From assembly GCF_016808095.1 (NCBI RefSeq), contig NC_068979.1, positions 15,233,001-15,297,000 of the forward strand: a stretch of DNA of 64,000 nt, given 5' to 3'. Shown in pieces: positions 54,566 through 64,000 of this stretch. The notes beneath the pieces are model-generated. The model was not told where the DNA came from, searched no databases, and was given only the letters and a program-made list of their open reading frames with translations. Made by a program: the position numbers and the translations under genes. The DNA is from Vigna angularis. Lineage: Eukaryota > Streptophyta > Magnoliopsida > Fabales > Fabaceae. Position 1 is the stretch's first letter, and each line of letters opens with the position of its first letter.

Positions 54566-56445
54566 TGATAAGCTGTCGTTGAAGCTATCAAATTAATAAT
54601 ACTTTTCAAGGCAACTTCAGTATTGCCAAGTAGTATTCAAGAAAGTAGATAGGGTTAAAGTAACCCTGAGTCGTCTCCCAACGAATATGGAATTGCCTTT
54701 TAATATTTGAATCTTATGAATGCAATGTTCAAGAATAAAAATGATGTTTAGAGAAGGTTTAAAGAACAAATAAAAAAAATTAAAAACGATTATAATGAAA
54801 TAGGCTAATTCCACTGCTTTTTCAAGACAGATTCATCATCGGTTATTCACAGATAATTATTTAATTGATTATTATTTAAGTGTCAAATTAATTAAAGTAC
54901 ATTCTTAATTAATTTGAGGGCGATCATGCACTTAAGCAAAGTAAATTCTCAATCAAATGCCAAAGTAAATTCACAATGAATTCAATCAAAGTTCATTCTC
55001 AATCAAATCCTATTGTGTTTAATCATGTCTATTCTTAAATCGCCTAACCAAATTAAAAACTAATCAATCAAAGTAAATTCTCAATTGATTATAGTTGAAA
55101 TTATTACTACCAATCAAAGTACATTCTCAATTGATAGTAAAAACCACTTAATCATATGAAAGTTCCTAAATTAAATTAAAGTAGATTCTTAATTAAACAT
55201 AGAAACCTGATGACAAATTTATGAACACCGAAAACGGCGCCACAAACTTGTTTAACAATCGGCAAGTGTGACCGAATCGTATCAAGTAATAAAACTAAGT
55301 AAGACCAAGTATCGTTTTCCGAAAGGACTCACGGCCTAGTTAGTTATCTGATTTGTTGATTATTTAAGACTTGTGAACGATTGATTGTAGGTTTTTAATG
55401 CAAAAGACAGTAATTAAACATGTATGCATGAATTTGATCAATGGCAAAAAGAGTAAAACAAACACGTAATGAATGATATGGATGAGTATGTTGTTGGGGT
55501 TATCAATTTCATCTTATCCACTCTCATATACTTTAGGAATTCATCAATCTTTTCATCAATGTTAATGCCACTCTCTAAATTACCTTGTCAAGAAGGCCTA
55601 TCCTTAATTACGAGTTCATACAATTCCTAGCATTCCTAGTAATTAGTTCTGAAGTGCAGGAGCTTAAGGGACCCCAATATGTTATTGGGAGAAATTCCCT
55701 GGATCTAGACTTCCCCGTACGTTCCCATATCGACAAAATCAATGATCATGACAATGAATGAGTTAAACAATGCAAGCATTAAGCAAAGAGGAAAAACCCT
55801 AAGTACTGATGAAAGAAAGCATGTATCTCAAATAAGATGTTTAAACACAAATTCCATATATGAGAGTTTCACAAGATTACATTGATTCCCCAATAACAAT
55901 ACAAGGTTTAGTTCACCATATTCATAGTGAATCTAGATGAACAATAATGAAAGAATGAAAGATAAAACCCTAGAAAGGTAGAGAGGTAGCCTGAGCATCC
56001 AAGATCTTCCTTCAAAGGGGTGGAAAAGAGAGTGTTTGCTTCGTCCCAGCCAAAGATACAAACCCTAGGAAACCCTAAAGCTTATATATTATTCGTAAAA
56101 TTACAGAAAATTAGGCCCAAGCCCAAAATAGTACCGCTCAGCGGTAAGTGCGCGAGTTGGTTTCCTCCCCTCAGCGGCCTTTGCACCCCTCAACGAAGCC
56201 AACGTAGGTTTCTGAGTGCCGCTCAGCGGTAAACTGCTGCTAAGCGGTGGTTGCGGCTTCTCCTTTTGCACTTTTTAATGTCTTTTCTGATTCCATTCCT
56301 ATCCTTCTTCACTTCTTTCACCAAATTCACCTTAAAACCTGCATAAAACACTGAAATCAAGCTTAAACCTGTCCAGCTCTCTTATTTCTAAAAATATAAC
56401 TAAAAGCATGATTTCAAGCTAGTTTCTAAGTGTTAAAGGTTGCTT

Positions 56446-57450
56446 TTAGTTGTCAGAGCGGCTGCAGCGGATGGGTTAGCGTGGAATAACAAACCAAGAG
56501 GGTTTTTAATACAAACGTGTGCCTTTTATCCTGGTTCGGATCTTACCAATCCTACGTCCAGTCGCTTATCTCAAAACAAGATAAACAATTCACTAATCAC
56601 AAAACAATTACAAACTACAATCACAAAGATACAATTTGTAAGAGTTTAGAAACCACCTCTCTTGATACCACAAGAGATGAACCTACACCTCCTTTGAGTC
56701 TTCACAAAGGATGAGCACCTCCTCCGAATACTTCACGAAGGATGAACACCTCCTCCGAATACTTCACGAAGGATGATTCTCTTCCGAACACCTCCTTAAA
56801 CACACCAAGGATGAACCGGCTATTTCCTCTGTCACCGTAGCAGCACTTCACCAGCTCCACAGACAAGAGTTTCACAAGCCGAACAAGAACACACAAGTCT
56901 CAAGAATTTCTGAGTATTTGAGCACAAGGGAAGAGTTTCTGTCTCATTTCTTGAGAGGAAATGAGAGTCTATTTATAGACTCATCCAAAGGCTCTTCCAT
57001 TTTTCGTTTTCAGCCTTTCTCACTGTGTTAATCGATTAACTTAAGTGGTTAATCGATTAACGCTCCAACGGATAGTCCAACGGCTCTAAAAACGGCTAGT
57101 TTTTCAAACGGACACTTTGCTAATCGATTAACAGCCCATGCTAATCGATTAGCGCTAATCGATTAATAGCCCTTGTTAATCGATTAGCATGCAGTGCTGT
57201 GCTTCTTCATTCGTCTCTGGAATAATCGATTACTGACCTCTGTTAATCGATTAGCACTGCACAGTTTTTGCTTCTTGGTACATTTTTACATCACTTTTGA
57301 ATGCAAACATAAAACCACTATTTTCCTATGTTCATACAGTTATTACAAAAGTTACAAGTCTTCAAAAATCATTCTTCATGAGTCTTGGTTGTTCTTGACT
57401 TGATTTGGACATCATCAAAACTTCATCTTCATCATTTTGCTAACATTATT
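56446..57450 (+). mobile_element. LTR-F, unrelated solo LTR inside LTR-B copy 8
   Basis: 995 bp (56451-57445), starting TGTCAGAGCGGCTGCAGCGG and ending TTTTGCTAACA, flanked by TTAGT (56446-56450) and TTATT (57446-57450), a target duplication with one difference. The TG...CA ends and 5 bp flanks fit an LTR. It contains a 34 bp near-tandem repeat (GGATGA(G/A)CACCTCCTCCG, 56709-56780) and eight ATCGAT palindromes at 57031-57250. The orientation is unproven because no internal region is present. Confidence 0.7.
57020..57260. repeat. TTAATCGATTAA palindrome cluster
   Basis: Eight ATCGAT cores at 57031, 57052, 57123, 57144, 57158, 57179, 57225 and 57245, nearly all extended to TAATCGATTA. Spacings between neighbours range from 14 to 71 bp. 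Confidence 0.9.
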
Positions 57451-58651
57451 ATCAAATTTAAGCATGAAAATAACAGTTTTTCAACTGTTATGAAAACCCT
57501 AGAACTCATATAATCAATATGCATGTAGATTCAAACATATTATGATGCAAAAAAAAATTCTTTTAATTTGATAGAGAGATAAAAGACATAGAGAGAGAAC
57601 AACTTAAATCAATAATCAAAATAAACAATTGCATTAACTCAATCTAACCTCAGAATCCATAATGAAATTACAACAGAATAACCCTAGATGTTTAGCTCTC
57701 CATGAATGGAGTTGAATACAAGATGAAAGAAAAGTGAGAGAAGTGATGAATGAATGAATGAAGTGAAGTGAAGTCCCTTCTGGGTCTCTTTATATAGGGC
57801 TTGATTGGGCTTAGACTCTGAATATTCAGTTGACAGAATCTTTTATTTTATATCTTCCAAATAACTAAAAGATTTAGATAATTATAACATTATTTGGAAG
57901 ATATTTTCTGTTGATATTCCCAAATTAAATTAATTCAACAACTGAATTTTATCTTTTAGCTTTCCTAACTTTCCAAAATTGCACAAATGCCTTGAAATGT
58001 CTTCTATCTGCACTTTAGCCCCAACTGAATTTCCCAAACTTGCAACAGAACCTCTGTTTGACCAACCTTGACCAGATTCAAATCTGTTGACCAGTTTTGA
58101 CTAGAGAGGCCGCATCCAATGAGGGACTAACACGTGTCGGCTCCTTTCCACCCAAAATTAGGGTTTGCCAGATTGGGGAAAGAAATGCTACTTGTTTGCG
58201 TCGTGAAGAGAGGATTCACGTTTTCTCTAGTGTTGTGCGAAAAAGACAATGTCTCGCTATTTGGCTCTCAAAAGCGCTATTGATTTCTCTCCTCCACGAT
58301 AGGGTGCCAAATGAGGAAGAGCGAGATGCCATTAGGTTCTTTGTTTCTGGGTTTGTTTGCTGTAGGTGCGAGATGCGAAGAAGGAGAAGATTAGCGAAGT
58401 AGCTCGCGGGGTTGATGGTGGTTAGGGTTTTGTTGCTGGTAACGACCAGATGTTTGATGGCGACACGAAGGTTGTGCGGTGGCTATGGATGGCATTTTGC
58501 AGCGGCGTGATGGTGGGAACCGGGGATTTCGCGATTTTGGGTGGCTGCTGATGCAAAGAAGACGATGAACGAAGAAGATAGTGGCTGAAAGATGTCGCGA
58601 TCAGAGATGGAAGCGTTGTGTATGGTTGGTGTTGATGGTTGTGGCGGCCAT

Positions 58652-59123
58652 TGATAACAGTTGAAAAACTGTTATTTTCATGCCTTAAATTGATACTAAA
58701 AGCAACCTTTAACACTTAGAAACTAGCTTAGAATCATGCTTTTGTTCATATTTTTAGAAATAAGAGAGTTGGACTGGTTTATGCTTGATTTCAGTGTTTT
58801 ATGCAGGTTTTAAGGTGAATTTGATGAAAGAAGTGAAGAAGGATAGAGATGGAATCAGAAAAGAACTCAAAAAGTGCAAAAGAAGAGAAGTCGCGGGTAC
58901 CGCTCAGCGCCAGTTTACCGCTGAGCGGTACTAATGAACACCCGTTGGCTCCACTGAGGGGGGAAAGTGCAGCTGAGGGGAGAATTGACTACGCGCTGGT
59001 ACTGCTAAGCGGTAGTTTACTGCTGAGCGGTGGTATTTTGGGCTTAGGCCCACTTTACTGTAATATTTCGAATAGTATATAAGCTTTAGGACTTCCTAGG
59101 GTTTTAAGCATAAATTTGTCCAT
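58652..59123 (+). mobile_element. LTR-B copy 9, internally deleted
   Basis: It starts TGATAACAGTTGAAAAACTG and keeps the palindrome region (58895-59035), TATATAAG at 59077 and CTAGGGTTTT. It then jumps to the last bases, CATAAATTTGTCCAT. About 0.85 kb of the LTR body is missing. It runs directly into the E8 3' region at 59124, so the 3' LTR of E8 and the end of this LTR were lost in one or two deletions. Confidence 0.75.
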
Positions 59124-60247
59124 TCAAAAATTCTTTTTTCAAGATAAGTAAGTACTCAATTAAGCTCATGACAAAAACTTCAATCAAGACATGCACATGC
59201 TTTAGTGTTAACACAATCACCTAATATCCAATAAATGCTATTTTTCATGAATGATCAATCAACTAAGCATGGATGTTCATGTGCTCATGGAATCTTTCCT
59301 CACTAGATAAAGTGTTTCACTCAAACACACAAGTGTATAAGAGGTACTCACTCATTCACTCTACTATCACAATGTCACAGGAATTGACTTTGCCTTTCAT
59401 TTAACCGTAATCAAATACATTCACAAGCTTGCATCATCACAAGGACTTTTGAATGGCTTATAATGTGGCTGGGCTAACAAGAAAGTTGGTTTTTCTAGAT
59501 CACAAAACCCTTGAGTTAAGAGAATCATATAAACACAATCATTCTTATTTATTCCCAACTTTCCTTTGCATTGAGCTTTGCTTTTTCTTCTCTTTTCTTT
59601 CTCTTTATCTTTTTCTTTTCACATACTTAGTTTTTAGCTCTTAGCTCAATGCTTTCAATTTCCCTTTCATAACTTTCCAACAACCCCAAACTTGAACATT
59701 TGTCAATACCACAACATCTTTTCTACTTAACTCAAGGTAAAGCTTTTCACAAATTGTTTTCAAATCATGTTCAAGGCTAAGGGTTCAAATGGTAGAACAC
59801 ATAGTGCTCTCTTTTGTGGGCTAAAATCATGCATTTGGCTAATAAAAGGGTTACCAACAAATGGCCTTGATCAGATGATGCAGACAAGAAATTGATTCAA
59901 TCATAGAAAACCTGGGCAAAGTCATTCGTTCTTTCAAAGTAATAACATTTAATCACAAAAACTCTGGAGCTCAAAACCTCACATATAAGCTCATTCACAT
60001 TCCACATGCACACATCCTGCTTAGTATCATAATCACAATCACAACATCATGCATTTGTTCACAAAGCTTGTGAATCACGTATATAAGCATATAATGTGCA
60101 CATCTCAACATCAATCAATATCAAAGCATCATCAAGCATTACTTATCAAACAACAATCATATGCAAACCATCATAGCAGACAAAGTTTCCAATTGAGTAA
60201 AGCGAACCCTATTCTAAAAAACAAAAGTAAATAAGTTCAGAACACTA
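59124..60247 (-). other. E8 3' non-coding region
   Basis: Inverted homologue of E7 48850-50010 and E5 16900-18000. The internal promoter module and auxiliary ORF of E7 are absent: the sequence passes from GCGAACCCTATTCTAAAAAA (near 60205) almost straight to the post-pol motif. I see no gene. Confidence 0.6.
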
Positions 60248-60290
60248 GGTTGCCTCCCAGTAAGCACTTGTTTAACGTCACGAGCGTGAC
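60248..60290 (-). promoter_or_regulatory. Post-pol motif, E8 copy
   Basis: On the plus strand GTTGCCTCCCAGTAAGCACT then TGTTTAACGTCACGAGCGTG and AC, lying about 13 bases after the integrase stop codon, exactly as in E5. Confidence 0.6.
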
Positions 60291-60303
60291 CCAAAATCTC
60301 AAG

Positions 60304-61225
60304 GATCAACCAACTGCATCATTGTGGACAAGCGTTGCACTTCTCCTCCTAGATAAGGCTTAAGACGTTGACCATTCACCACGCAACTTTTCTATGGATC
60401 ATCAACAACTGGATCAAATAATTCAATTGCTCCATGTGGATGCACTCCTTTTACTATGAATGGTCCTGACCATTTTGTCTTCAACTTCCCAGGAAATAGC
60501 TTTAATCTTAAGTTGAATAATAGCACCTGCTGCCCTGGATTAAAGACTTTATTCACCAGCTTCCTGTCATGATAAAACTTAATCTTATCTTTATAATCCT
60601 TGGATGAATCATATGCATGTAACCGCATTTCTTCAAGCTCCAGAATCTGCCTTTTGCGTGTGCTATGAGTTTCATAAGGATCAAAATTCAAGAATTTTAA
60701 AGCCCACAAAGCTTTATGCTCCAACTCTACTAGCAAATGACATGCTTTCCCATAGACTAATTGAAAAGGTGATAATCCCATGGATGTCTTCATTGCCGTC
60801 CTATAAGCCCAAAGAGCATCATCCAGTTTTAGTGACCCATCATTTCTTGATGAAGTAACGGTTTTTTCCAAGATCCTTTTTATCTCTTTGTTAGATACCT
60901 CAGCTTGTCCATTGGTTTGTGGATGATAAGGTGTAGGTACCTTATGTCTCACTCCATAATGTTTAAGGACTTTTGCTAATTGATAATTGCAAAAATGAGA
61001 TCTCCCATCACTAATTAACACTCTTGGAGTTCCAAAACATGAAAATATCTACTTCTTCAAAAATTTAATTACTGTGCTACCATCATTTTTAGGACAAGCT
61101 AACGCTTCCACCCATTTACTCACATAATCCACTGCTACCAATATGTATTCATTGTTGAAAGATGGAGGAAAGGGTCCCACAAAGTCAATACCCCAGCAAT
61201 CAAAAACCTCCACCTCTAAAATGCC
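60304..61225 (-). pseudogene. E8 integrase core and C-terminal domain
   Basis: The 209-codon piece (61021-60392) has LISDGRSHF with the second catalytic Asp, [16 protein letters not shown] with the Glu, [39 protein letters not shown] and [19 protein letters not shown]. It ends in a TAG at 60392 where E5 reads Gln. The remaining C-terminal residues (NGQRLKPYLGG) run on to 60304. Upstream, GIDFVGPFP with the first Asp lies at about 61180. A TAG at 61049-61051 after FLKK is at the same position as in E5, and another at about 61233 replaces a Gln. Confidence 0.9.
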
Positions 61226-61513
61226 CTATAACGACATCTTATGACGTCTAGTAATCGTCCCTGCTCTTTGACACTTATCACAACTTCTAGAATGATTATG
61301 AGCATCTTTAAATAAAGTTGGCCAATAAAACCCTGATTGGAGAACCTTTGTTGCTGTGCTTTCTCCATTAAAATGTCCCCCATAAGGTGAATCATGACAA
61401 TGCCAGAGAATTCCTTCTGCTTCTTCATTGGTCACAAATCTCCTCAAAAGATTATCTGCTCCAATCTTGAACAAATAAGGATCATCCCAGACAAACTGCT
61501 TGGCATCATGCAA
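61226..61513 (-). pseudogene. E8 integrase zinc-binding domain
   Basis: 95 codons: [45 protein letters not shown] and CDKCQRAG (HHCC). It is bounded by TAA at about 61529 upstream (TWQ*RKK, where E5 has Gln-Gln) and by a TAG downstream. The zinc ligands are all present. Confidence 0.9.
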
Positions 61514-61525
61514 AAATTTCTTTCT

Positions 61526-62305
61526 TTATTGCCAAGTTAAATCTTCTGGCATAACCCTTGCAGCTTTGAAATTAGCCATATTAGCAAACCATGGCCTCTG
61601 CTGAATATACATGAGTGCTTCATCTGAAAAAGATTCCCAGATCTCTGATTCCTTGCTAGTGACCTCCTTGTTGACTAACCGTGACAAATGATCAACAATC
61701 AAATTCTCACTCCCTTTCTTATCACGGATTTCCACATCAAATTCTTGCAAGAGTAGTACCCATCTAATCAGACGAGGCTTAGAATCTGGCTTTGTCAACA
61801 AATATTTCATAGCTGCATGATCTGTATAAATAATCACCTTAGACCCAATAAGATAAGGTCTAAATTTCTCTAGAGCATATACTATAGCTAAGAATTCTTT
61901 CTCTGTAGTAGCATAATTCCACTGAGCATCATTCAGAAATTTGCTGGCATAATAAATTGGATGAAAAATCCGCTCTTTTCGCTGGCCAAGAACGACTCCT
62001 ATTGCATAATCACTTGCATCACACATTAGCTCAAAATTTTTATTCCAATCTGGAGCTATAATTACTGGAGCTAACACTAATTTGCTCTTCAATGTCTCAA
62101 AGGCTTTCAAACATTTTGCATTTATCAAAAAAGGGGCATCCTTCATAAGAAGATTACTCAATGGTTTAGCAATTTTTGAGAAATCTTTGATGAATCTTCT
62201 ATAAAATCCAGCATGACCTAGAAAACTTCTGATCCCCTTTACATTTGTTGGTGGAGGCAGTTTCTCAATGACTTCTACTTTAGCTTTATCTACCTCAATC
62301 CCTGC
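61526..62305 (-). pseudogene. E8 RT end and RNase H
   Basis: From the deletion junction ([14 protein letters not shown]) this runs through [17 protein letters not shown], RNase [17 protein letters not shown] (Asp), [14 protein letters not shown] (Glu), [12 protein letters not shown] (Asp) and NLIVDHLSR (Asp) to the inter-domain spacer. RNase H is uninterrupted here, unlike in E5. Its upstream neighbour is in another frame because the 205 bp deletion is not a multiple of three. Confidence 0.9.
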
Positions 62306-62739
62306 ATACACCTTTGAAATGTAGCTGGAGCATTACATAACCCAAATGGCATCTTTCTATAAGCAAAGATACCAAAAGGACAAGTAAAAGCCGTCTTCTC
62401 TTGATCTTTTGGATCTACCACAATTTGATTGTATCTAGAATATCCATCTAGGAAGCAATAAAAAGCTTGACCTGCTAATCTTTCTAACATCTGGTCCATG
62501 AAAGGGAGAGGAAAATGATCCTTCCCAGTGGATTTATTTAGCTTCCTGTAATCAATGCACATTCGCCATCCAGTAACTGTCCGAGTGGGAATAGGTTCAT
62601 TCTTATCATTATGAATTACTGTCATTCCGCCTTTCTTTGGAACCACCTGTACTGGACTCACCCACTCACTGTCAGAGATTGGATAAATGATACCAGCTTC
62701 TAAAAGTTTCAACACTTCTTTTCTAACCACCTCCTTCAT
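62306..62739 (-). pseudogene. E8 reverse transcriptase, catalytic FMDD deleted
   Basis: SEWVSPVQVVPKKGG, WRMCIDYRKLNKSTGKDHFP, FLDGYSRYNQ (first catalytic Asp; Gly to Arg in the usual SGYNQ) and [17 protein letters not shown]. It then jumps at about 62304 to GIEVDKAK. Compared with E5, 205 bp (E5 20546-20750) are missing, including FMDD and the thumb start. RT activity is impossible. Upstream, 379 bp of linker are also missing (see the deletion finding). Confidence 0.92.
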
Positions 62740-63958
62740 CTAAATTTTCACAAGCATCAATAAGAGTTTTCTCTAATGGAGAAACATACCGCACCATCTT
62801 TTCTTGTATCATACAAACTTCATCAAGTTCGTCAAATTGAAAACATGCCTTATCATCATTTGGATATGTCATGGCTTTGAATACGTCAAAGGTGACTTCT
62901 TCATCATGAACTCTCAATTTAAGCTTACCATTCTCTACATCAATTAAAACTCTAGCAGTCTTCATAAAAGGTCTCCCAAGAATGAGAGGTACATCATTAT
63001 TCCCTTCCATCTCCATTACAATAAAATCTACCGGGAATACAAACTTATCAACCTTCACTAAAACATCTTCAACCACTCCATATGGATATTTAAGAGACCT
63101 ATCTGCCTGTTGAAGAGCCATGCTGGAAGGTTTGATTTCCAATTCCTCAATTGTTTTACACATTGATAGCGGCATTAGATTAATGTTAGCTCCCAAATCA
63201 ATCAATGCTCTTCCAACTTCCAAGTCTCCTATGGTGCACGGAATAGTGAAGCTTCCTGGATCTTTAAGCTTAGGAGGTAATTTCTGTATGATTGCACTGC
63301 AGTTACCCTGTACTTGGATAGTCTCCTTCTCAATGTACTTGTTTTTCTTTGTAAGAAGTTCCTTCAAAATTTTTGCATAGGATGGCATCTGTTGTAATGC
63401 TTCAGAGAATGGTATAGTGATCTCCAGCTTTTTAAACAACTCCATGAATCTTTCCAACTGTTTTTCTTTCTCCTTCCTTGAATAATTCTTTGGATAAGGA
63501 AGTAGTTTTTCAAATTCTCTTTCTTTTTGTGTCTCATCTCTCTCTTTTTTTTCTTTCTTTTCATCTTCTTCTTCTTTCTTTTTTTCTCTCTCAACTCTTT
63601 CTTTCCACTCACATTTTTCTTTTTCACTCTCATTTTCTTTCTCCTCTCTTTCTATTTTTCTCTCCTCTAACACCTTACCACTTCTAGTCACAATAGTCTT
63701 ACACTCCTTTGTGAGATTGCCATTTTTCATCTTGTCAACTATTCGCTCAACATGAATCTTCATATTTTTAAATGCAACTTCCATATTTTTACAATAAGAT
63801 GTGTTCGTCTTCAAGATATGTTGGAAAGTGTCGTCCAGTTTTGTTGTCTTCTTGGATGGAATAAGTTGCATTTGCCATTTTTGCTGCTGCCATTGAACCA
63901 TTGAAACATTTTGTATTTCCTGTGGTAATTGAGAAAGTTTCATAATTACTTCTTCCAA
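62740..63958 (-). pseudogene. E8 gag C-terminus and protease, 411-codon open frame
   Basis: This is the longest uninterrupted pol-side frame in the window. The Gag C-terminal part (MVQWQQQKWQMQL, VTRSGKVLEERK, Lys/Glu-rich coiled region, FMELFKKLEITIPFSEALQQ) is followed without a stop by protease (ALIDLGANINLMPLSM with active-site Asp254; VEDVLVKVDKFVFPVDF; VPLILGRPFMKTARVLIDVE; MTYPNDDKACFQFDELDEVC). It stops shortly after LDEG because of the 379 bp deletion. Gag capsid and zinc knuckle should lie to the right, beyond the window. Whether the frame continues upstream past 63958 cannot be seen. Confidence 0.88.
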
Positions 63959-64000
63959 ATGCTGAGAAATAATCTTATTTTGAATAAGCAGGGCATCATC

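Larger units (their letters stand above)
55203..57498 (-). mobile_element. LTR-B copy 8, solo LTR with TSD AAACC, itself interrupted
   Basis: The LTR proper is 55208-57493. It starts TGATGACAAATTTATG and ends AACTGTTATGA (C to G in the last TCA). AAACC repeats flank it (55203-55207 and 57494-57498), and the flanks join to the LTR-A text TAGAAACCCTAG. The insertion at 56451-57445 accounts for its extra length. Palindromes occur at 56130-56260. Confidence 0.9.
54566..58651 (-). mobile_element. LTR-A copy 3, minus strand, truncated and twice interrupted
   Basis: It begins TGATAAGCTGTCGTTGAAGC, the reverse of LTR-A's right end, and continues with the inverted ACTTTG-motif series to 55207. It resumes at 57494 with CTAGAACTCATATAATCAAT and runs to GTGGCGGCCAT at 58651. 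The distal part, ending in ATGCACTCATCA in a full copy, is missing. About 1.8 kb of LTR-A sequence is present. Neither a PBS nor internal LTR-A element sequence adjoins it. Confidence 0.8.

Noticed and set aside
58097..58402. 101-codon ORF as a small protein
   Set aside because: It lies in the inverted LTR-A copy 3, and the equivalent region of copy 1 does not encode a related protein.
1..64000. tRNA, rRNA or single-copy host genes
   Set aside because: I looked for the tRNA TTC-box pattern, rRNA wording and non-TE coding blocks and found nothing convincing. The tRNA-like words at the PBS sites are primer binding sites.

Overview
This window reads as plant heterochromatin, most likely pericentromeric or centromere-adjacent DNA of a legume. 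The legume call is low confidence and rests on the general character of the repeats. I see no convincing single-copy host gene, tRNA or rRNA. Almost every base can be assigned to LTR retrotransposons (mostly Ty3/gypsy, Athila-like, with tRNA-Asp-type primer binding sites TGGCGCCGTTGCCGGGG), to a 174-177 bp tandem satellite, or to a long alternating purine-pyrimidine microsatellite.

Layout. 1-3324: 5' part of a minus-strand Ty3/gypsy element (E1: gag-protease, leader, iMet-type PBS, 5' LTR). 3412-4979: decayed plus-strand Tat-like protease-RT fragment (E2), cut off inside RT. 4980-7184: minus-strand Athila-like remnant (E3) with LTR family B, PBS, leader, and a gag start fused to a protease piece. 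7535-9644, 23255-34926 and 36228-38658: one satellite array (about 16 kb, roughly 90 monomers). It is interrupted by a plus-strand element E4 (LTR family A, 9645-23254), which itself holds a minus-strand pol-bearing element E5 (15523-22614), and by a solo LTR-B with TSD TGCAT. 38659-39677: (ACATGCATACATGCAC)-type microsatellite. 39678-54565: minus-strand element E6 (LTR family C). It is split by two solo LTR-B copies and by a young plus-strand element E7 (43931-51371, TSD CATCC). 54566-58651: LTR-A in minus orientation, holding a solo LTR-B that itself holds an unrelated solo LTR (family F). 58652-59123: deleted LTR-B. 59124-64000: a second minus-strand pol-bearing element (E8), whose 5' end lies beyond the window.

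How the parts relate. E5 and E8 carry recognisable gag C-terminus, protease, RT, RNase H and integrase, but are broken by stops and deletions, and neither keeps the downstream auxiliary gene. E7 is the reverse. It has lost the gag capsid domain and all of pol, but keeps an intact 408-codon ORF with a basic N-terminus, a central region resembling the 'putative plant transposon protein' family and an acidic tail. Upstream of that ORF is what looks like its own promoter and a 409 bp intron. The two LTRs of E7 differ, by eye, only by a 10 bp tandem duplication, so it inserted recently and must have used enzymes supplied in trans.

The most interesting signals are: (1) the young, pol-less E7 with its intact ORF; (2) a short hairpin with a constant 8-nt loop and compensatory stem changes, repeated in the non-coding parts of E6 and E7; (3) the palindrome CCGCTSAGCGG, clustered in every family-B LTR and again in E7's internal promoter and intron; (4) higher-order repeat structure in the satellite, whose monomer lengths keep a minus-strand frame open.
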